From Myxocyprinus asiaticus (lineage: Eukaryota; Chordata; Actinopteri; Cypriniformes; Catostomidae): 64,000 nt of DNA. Below, in pieces: positions 57,881 through 64,000 of the stretch. The translations under genes were made by a program, and so were the position numbers. Numbering within the stretch: position 1 is the stretch's first letter; every line of letters starts with the position of its first letter. The stretch spans positions 28,112,156 to 28,176,155 of the forward strand of contig NC_059348.1 in NCBI RefSeq assembly GCF_019703515.2, given 5' to 3'. Below the pieces are notes generated by a model. The model was given only the letters and a program-made list of their open reading frames with translations. It did no database searches and was not told the DNA's origin.

Positions 57881-60230
57881 GGGAATAACCACAGAGAGAG
57901 AACAGTTAATGTTGAACCTTTAAATAATTTGCATTTAGACATGTGGTACTTTATTTTCCTCTGATGGTCAAAGCCAAACTTTTACAGACAGCTTTAGTCT
58001 CATACTCTATGGCTTGTGCCATCAAAGGGAAGATGCATTTTGCTTTACAAAAACATGTACCATTACAATGTCAAATGCAAATTTAGTTTCAGGGATCAAA
58101 TAAGACTGAGCATCTTTGGTGATCTGAATTACTGCTGATATTTTAGTGCAGTTTGAAGTGTGTAGCACCTTAAGCTGTTCTTGCACCTCTTTTGGTGATG
58201 TGTTGTCTGCTTAGCATTTTTTAAGGGTGCTATTCACACGTTGATCATCTATGATCTCTGTGGTCTGTCAGGGTTGTGAAATTTCTGCCTGATGTTTAGC
58301 ATTTTACACACATTTTTCATTGTCTACACAGTAGAATGGTTCCCCTGATCAGATTTAATTTGAATTGGTGCTTCTCAGCGAGAGATGATTTGGTTCGTTA
58401 TCATGTGCCAATTTCTTTACAGCATTGATGCACAGCAGAAAAACGACTGTATACCCTCCCTCTTGGCACTGATTAGCGAACCAATGAAATTCAATAGCAA
58501 GAATTCTTCAACCTGTAAGGTTGTTCGGTTGGCAGTGTCATCACATATATACATGGCCATGCTTGGCCATTATAATATAATGCATATTATAATGTGATTA
58601 TAATATAATTATATTATATTAAAAATAGTATAAATTAAAATAATTTTATTACTGGTATCTGGAGGTTTTCTAGAATGAGATATTTGTCATCTCGCTGTTC
58701 TTTTGAAAATACATGCCTTTTGATTTGGCCCTGTATCAGATGCTTTGTATGCACAGGTCAGGCTGAAAGCCTTTGGGCATGCTGCTGTAAACACCCAGTG
58801 ACTGCAGGCACATATTTACATGGGTCAAATTTCTGCTCAAGCTGCAGAGCTTTTGCGATTACAATATGAAATCAAATGCAATTTTCTCATTTTCTTGAGA
58901 GTTAAGATGTCACTAGGTGTATTCTCATGCGAATCTATTTGAATATGAAGAGGGGGCTGGGCAAAGTCAGAGGTGATGCAAGGCGCAAAGAGTATTCTTG
59001 AATTTTAAAGGCTTAAAGAAGTTCTTCAGTCTTTTTAAAGTTACTGAAGGTTAATGCTAACTGTGTAAAACTACTGAGACTTTGGTAATTGTGTAAAACT
59101 ACTGAGACTTTGGTAATTGTGTAAAACTACTGAGACTTTGGTAATTGTGTAAAACTACTGAGACTTTGGTAATGGTGTAAAACTACTGAGAGTTTAGTAA
59201 TGGTGTAAAACTACTGGTAGTCACATGGAATTTTGTACTCAGTATGATTTAACTGCAGCTATATGGTAAATAGCACAGTGTGCCATATCAGAGACAAACA
59301 TATCTAACATAGTCACACATTCAGCTTGAAACAGATGAACAATTTCAAGAGAAACGTGATTACAGTTATTTAAACTTTACACAAGACGAAGAATCTAGAA
59401 TGCCCGAAGCATTTACAACCTCTAACCTAAGTGTTTCTTGTAACCCTTACAGCACAAACAGTCAAGTGTTTTCAGAAATAAACTGCATTAGCTTGTGTAC
59501 ATGCAGTATCACAAACAACTATCATCACGTGTGTTCTATGATAACAACAGTGTTTAGCACACTTGCAAATTTAAAAAAAGGTTGTTATAGTACTCTTTAC
59601 TGATTTATAAATTAGTGACATTTCTTTTGTTACTATATATTTTTTATCACATCTGTTTTACCCAGCCTTGCTTTTCATATGCAAACACATCGACTTGCAA
59701 TGTTTATATCTCAATCGCTACTTTTTAGTTGTTTATAGTTGCTACCCGCTCATTCTTCTGAAATGTTGCAAGTTCGTTGCAGCAAAGTAAATAAACAACA
59801 GCGACAGTGTTCATTGATTTTAGAATTAAAGTTCCAATTGCAATCCTCCCTTGAATACCAGAATACATTTCTGGATGATGTTATCTCCAGTTTAAGTTTG
59901 ATCTCTTGTCGCTTGGGCAAACTAAGAGATCATTAATTTGAAGAGCAAGAGATTTAGTTTCTCGTATCCTGCCGCTATCACTTCCCTGACACACATGTGG
60001 TTTTCTCTCATTTCTTTAGCCCCACCGGATTTTTTCGGTCTCCGGTCTAACAGTGGGTATTTTGACCCGTTCTACAAAATGTGTCTATATGGGTGCGTCT
60101 GTGCTTTCCCTCAACACTTCTAATAGGCAAAAAGAATGGACTTACCACAGCAGATGAAGGCAGAGAAGACCAAACCTCATGTCCTATGTGGAATGGAACT
60201 GAATGTCGCGCTTCGGAAGACGTCACTCGC
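57881..60230. other. Internal region of the retrovirus-like element without recognised coding
   Basis: No reverse transcriptase, protease, integrase or nucleocapsid motif was found on either strand. Presumably gag and pol were deleted or replaced. It contains AT-rich palindromic DNA near 58565-58625 and the 28-bp repeats at 59063-59217. Confidence 0.5.
59063..59217. repeat. 28-bp tandem repeat, about 5.5 copies
   Basis: Units starting GTGTAAAACTACTGAGACTT occur at 59063, 59091, 59119, 59147, 59175 and 59203, an exact 28-bp ladder. There are no unique spacers, so it is not a CRISPR-like array. Confidence 0.95.
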
Positions 60231-60239
60231 TTGTGGTTG

Positions 60240-60264
60240 GGAGATCACGGAGGTCGGTCACCAC
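60240..60264 (-). other. Possible primer-binding site
   Basis: Three bases inside the 5' LTR boundary the minus strand reads TGGTGACC, identical to the first eight bases of the complement of tRNA-Trp, the primer used by some retroviruses. The rest (GACCTCCGTGAT) matches only with gaps, so the assignment is weak. Confidence 0.35.
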
Positions 60265-60266
60265 TT

Positions 60267-62776
60267 TGTAAGGGGGAAGTCACCCACTGGCCCAAGGACG
60301 GTATCCAATGGTGTGGCTGAAGGTCTCTTGCTTGTTCTGTCTTCTCGTGCGCGACATTAAATAATACTTTGATTATTTGATTTGAGTTCCATGTTTTTTA
60401 TTAATCTTATCATTAATTCTTTTCTTTATTTCATCTGACTCCAATTATGAAAAACCTCGTTGATGTATCTATGCTCTGAATTTTAGTAATTCTCTCTTCT
60501 AGACTGCATTTGTTACTTCAGTGTTATTTGGGTCCTGTGCTGGTCAGACACAGGTCCTTTTAACTACAAATTCATCAGTTTCAGATATTAGTAAGTTTTA
60601 GACTAAGTCCATATAGGTTCTTGGCTTTATCCGTTTAGTCTTATTTGGCTAAGTTCTATAATAGATTCTCGGTTTACCGTTTAACCCCAGTCAATCAAGT
60701 CCTGTTTTACAGGTTCTCGGTCCTACATTTAGTATTCCCATTTGATTCTACTTGGCTAAGTTCTATAATAGATTCTCGGTTTACCGCTTAACCCCAGTCA
60801 ATTAAGTCCTGTTTTACAGGTTCTCGGTCCTACATTGAGTATTCCCATTTAATTCTACTTGGCTAAGTTCTATAATAGATTCTCGGTTCACCGCTTAACC
60901 CCAGTCAATCAAGTCCTGTTTTACAGGTTCTCGGTCCTACATTTAGTATTCCCATTTGATTCTACTTGGCTAAGTTCTATAATAGATTCTCAGTTCACCG
61001 TTTAACCCCAGTCAATCAAGTCCTGTTTTACAGGTTCTCGGTCCTACATTTAGTATTCCCATTTAATTCTACTTGGCTAAGTTCTATAATAGATTCTCGG
61101 TTCACCGCTTAACCCCAGTCAATCAAGTCCTGTTTTACAGGTTCTCGGTCCTACATTGAGTATTCCCATTTAATTCTACTTGGCTAAGTTCTATAATAGA
61201 TTCTCGGTTCACCGCTTAACCCCAGTCAATCAAGTCCTGTTTTACAGGTTCTCGGTCCTACATTGAGTATTCCCATTTAATTCTACTTGGCTAAGTTCTA
61301 TAATAGATTCTCGGTTCACCGCTTAACCCCAGTCAATCAAGTCCTGTTTTACAGGTTCTCGGTCCTACATTTAGTATTCCCATTTGATTCTACTTGGCTA
61401 AGTTCTATAATAGATTCTCAGTTCACCGTTTAACCCCAGTCAATCAAGTCCTGTTTTACAGGTTCTCGGTCCTACATTTAGTATTCCCATTTAATTCTAC
61501 TTGGCTAAGTTCTATTATAGATTCTCGGTTTACCGTTTAACCCCAGTCAATTAAGTCCTGTTTTACAGGTTCTCAGTCCTACATTGAGTATTCCCATTTA
61601 ATTCTACTTGGCTAAGTTCTATAATAGATTCTCGGTTTACCACTTAACCCCAGTCAATTAAGTCCTGTTTTACAGGTTCTCGGTCCTACATTTAGTATTC
61701 CCATTTGATTCTACTTGGCTAAGTTCTATTATAGATTCTCGGTTTACCACTTAACCCCAGTCAATTAAGTCCTGTTTTACAGGTTCTCGGTCCTACATTT
61801 AGTATTCCCATTTAATTCTACTTGGCTAAGATCTATTATAGATTCTCGGTTTGCCGTTTAGCCTCTTACATACTTAACTAATGGGTTACTTCTGAAGTAG
61901 CTTAATTAAGCCAACTCTGACCATAGATTTGTAGTTAACAAGAAATATACTAGAAAACAGTCCTTCAGAATGAATCATAATAACAATTTATTTACCAGGA
62001 AATAGTAATACATTCAAACAATCCAATTAAAATAATAAATCAAACTCAAAGCTATCAGTGAACCAAACATAATAATATATTTAAAGTTGTATTCCATTCA
62101 AACATTTACCAAACATAAGAAATACAAATTGCAATTACCTGGTAGTGAAAAAACTACATGCAAACGACGAAGCATGGGAGATCTGATTTGCAGATTCCCC
62201 GAGCTTCTCTGCCATCCCTCCTTAAGTACCAAACGATTCCATTGTTATTTCAGATGTGTGTGTTTGATGTTATTTAGGATTTGGTTTATAATTTAGGGAG
62301 TTGTAAGTCAACCTTTGATAGAGTAGGTTGTTTGATGTTTACAAAGAATACACCTAATCTGCATACAGCATCTGGTCTCTGTGTGAGACTTGGGAGGGGC
62401 ATGCCCCGGATAGGATACTGTATTTTATTAAGTTCTTAAATCTTACTTGTGATTTGACTTTGCTGAAAAGGAATGAGACCGTTTTACCAGTCGCACTGAG
62501 ACCTCTTGAATGATACCAAACATGTATGAACAGAAAACCTTTAACATTACAGAACAGGATAAGTCATAACTTAGTTTTTAGTGTCCTTAAGGTGACCTGA
62601 GGTGAGAGAGAGAGAGAGCAGATGTGAGTGTGAATTGCGTTTTATGGTCCCCAATCAGTAGGGTTTGTTTTCTCAGGTGGAGATGCTCCTCTGTGTGAGA
62701 GTTTTGTGACGTTGGTTCTCGCAGAATTCTTTGACTTTCCCGGAAGTAATGCAAACAATTCTGTGTCAGTCTTACA
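60267..62776 (-). repeat. 5' LTR of the retrovirus-like element (expanded array)
   Basis: The LTR is 2510 bp, which is 1086 bp longer than its partner. The whole difference equals ten extra 107-bp units plus 14 bp and 2 bp. Flanks outside the array align nearly base for base. Confidence 0.92.
60643..61860. repeat. 107-bp minisatellite inside the LTR
   Basis: The word CCCCAGTCAAT begins at 60685, 60792, 60899, 61006, 61113, 61220, 61327, 61434, 61541, 61648 and 61755, always 107 bp apart. Each unit contains the small palindrome CCTGTTTTACAGG and the segment TTGGCTAAGTTCTATAATAG. Point variants (CATTTAG or CATTGAG, TTTGATT or TTTAATT, CACCG or TACCG) are shared between units 3 and 7, pointing to multi-unit duplication. 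Confidence 0.97.
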
Positions 62777-62862
62777 AAACTGACAGTCAACTGAAAATGA
62801 CAGTCTAAGCACTAGATGTGCATTTCCTGAAGGAAAAAAATCAGTGTTTGTTTTAAGGAAGC

Positions 62863-64000
62863 TTAGGGCTGGGCGATATGACGATATATATCGTGGCGAC
62901 GAGGTAAAGTGTCAATCAGCAGAGATTTTGCTATATTGTGTATATTGTGATATGTACTGAAAATATCCATGTGCGCAGCATGAAAGTATCTGTCAGTGGG
63001 CACGCTTCACATGAAACTGAAACGAGGCATGAGTGGGGAATGAATTCTAACTCCAGGTTCACTAAAGGAATTATGCAGATCAGGAAACGGCGCAAATACT
63101 CCCACAAACTTGTGGCTGATTCTTTGCAATTCTGATTTTGTGGGCCAGTTCTGAGCACTCTGCAGCGGAGGATGCAGGAGTCCACCGTGATCTGACTGGC
63201 ACACTCTGCCGGGACAGTGTCACTGTGATCCAGACACCTGGATCTTCTCTTTAACATGCCAAGGTGTGCTTGACTATACCGCACATCTGTACGTCTCCAT
63301 CATTTGATGAATTTTTGATGATGTGATCAAAAGAAAAGTTAAGAAAATGAAGGGGAGCTTGTTATTAAAACAGGTGAGACATCTGGTTCACAAAAACTGA
63401 CACCGATTAGAAAAATTTTATCTGCAAACTGTCGCGCGACAATAATCACTTATGGTAATACAAACATTCTGTTATAACACCTTAAAATGAAACGCGCTCA
63501 AGAATATTATGAAAGCCAAAAGATGCACTCCGCATAATTCCGTATTTTTTTTTGTATTTTTTTTTTCTTTTTTTTTTCTGCAAGACATGTTATTTTCATT
63601 GTGTATTTTTTACTAAAATTATGTAATATTTTCTTTGTTACTTTGCTTTGAAAAGATCTTGAGTTTCTTGAGGAAAGTTTATAATAATACTGGTCAACAA
63701 CATATCAGACCGAAATGTGGCATAATGTGAAATTGAGTATTATGGTAAGGTTGATTTAAAACTGAGTGTTTATTTTATTTGAAACGTTGTTTGTCAATTT
63801 CTAAATAAAGAGAAAATTATATAAGAGGAAGTAGTTTTCATTTTCAGTGATTACATTTTCCAAAAATAGGCATTACAATATGGTTATTTATTATGTTAAC
63901 TGATTTTTATTGGTTTCCCAGAAAAAAAAAATTACTATATCGTGATATATCATTATCGTGATATAAAATTACTCATATTGTTATTTAAGATTTTGGTCAT
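62863..64000. mobile_element. Start of a DNA element with GGGCTGGGCGATAT terminus (cut by the window end)
   Basis: The left end TTAGGGCTGGGCGATATG, then ACGATATATATCG, is a terminus seen in many vertebrate elements. Near the window end TATCGTGATATATC (63938-63951) and ATCGTGATAT suggest the approach to an inverted right end. No coding frame with a recognised domain was seen. The next rab3a exon is not in this stretch. Confidence 0.6.

Larger units (their letters stand above)
54630..62776 (-). mobile_element. Endogenous retrovirus-like element in a rab3a intron, antisense and internally deleted
   Basis: Two direct LTRs (54630-56053 and 60267-62776) begin TGTAAG and end CTTACA, a perfect short inverted end. 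They are flanked by the 4-bp repeat AAAC (54626-54629 and 62777-62780). Minus orientation is shown by an env remnant next to the left LTR, a purine-rich segment (GCGGAGGAGC) against it, and a TGG-starting primer-site-like sequence next to the right LTR. The internal region is only 4.2 kb and has no recognisable gag or pol, so the copy is defective. The long LTR allows but does not prove a spuma-like affinity. LTRs are very similar outside the repeat array, so insertion was recent relative to other elements here. Confidence 0.88.

Noticed and set aside
59063..59217. CRISPR-like regular repeats
   Set aside because: Units are directly tandem with no unique spacers, in a eukaryotic retroelement.
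57881..60230. Hidden gag or pol in the retrovirus-like interior
   Set aside because: No YxDD, DSG/DTG, HHCC or CCHC pattern was recognised by eye in any frame. A profile search would be decisive.
60643..61860. Centromere-type satellite
   Set aside because: The array is confined to one LTR and has a single-unit counterpart in the partner LTR, so it is an element-internal minisatellite.
62777..64000. Second coding exon of rab3a
   Set aside because: No DTAGQE or YRTITT-type sequence was found on the + strand; the stretch looks like a DNA element.

Overview
The window is vertebrate nuclear DNA from a ray-finned fish, most likely a cypriniform (carp or zebrafish relative). It holds parts of two intron-rich genes on the + strand and a very dense load of fish-type transposable elements. 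The species assignment is inference from the repeat types. The two genes are read directly from exon sequence and splice sites.

Genes. (1) A cAMP-specific phosphodiesterase of the PDE4 family occupies 32458-46313: fourteen coding exons from UCR1 through UCR2, the catalytic domain and the stop codon, followed by about 2 kb of 3' UTR. The reading frame is intact across all junctions. A plausible long-form first exon lies far upstream (10910-10977). An internal first exon at 39545-39592 encodes a 16-residue N-terminus closely resembling the mammalian super-short isoforms PDE4D6 and PDE4B5. (2) The first coding exon of rab3a is at 54289-54516; its probable non-coding exon 1 is near 51972, and the remaining exons lie beyond the window. 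PDE4C and RAB3A are neighbours in mammals, so the PDE4 gene is best called pde4c.

Layout. 1-10.5 kb: no gene; tRNA-derived SINEs and small TTAA-flanked inverted-repeat elements. 10.5-32.4 kb: probable pde4c 5' region and very large first intron, with a hAT MITE (18.5 kb), a degenerate Ty3/gypsy chromovirus in antisense (20.2-25.2 kb, 5-bp target duplication) inserted into an older gag-only LTR element (to 26.4 kb), and two small clusters of MEF2-type sites. 32.4-48.4 kb: pde4c body. 48.4-51.9 kb: nested DNA transposons, one carrying a broken transposase-like ORF. 51.9-54.5 kb: rab3a promoter region and first coding exon. 54.63-62.78 kb: an endogenous retrovirus-like element in antisense inside a rab3a intron, with a degraded env and two LTRs that differ almost only by a 107-bp tandem array (1 versus 11 registered junctions). 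62.86 kb to the end: the start of another DNA element.

Most notable observations: the conserved super-short PDE4 first exon; paired complementary segments in the two gypsy-type elements that co-vary as expected for Tf1-like self-primed reverse transcription; the LTR minisatellite expansion; a GC-AG intron directly after the invariant catalytic glutamine codon; and a MITE carrying an array of GTCACGTGAC-type motifs.
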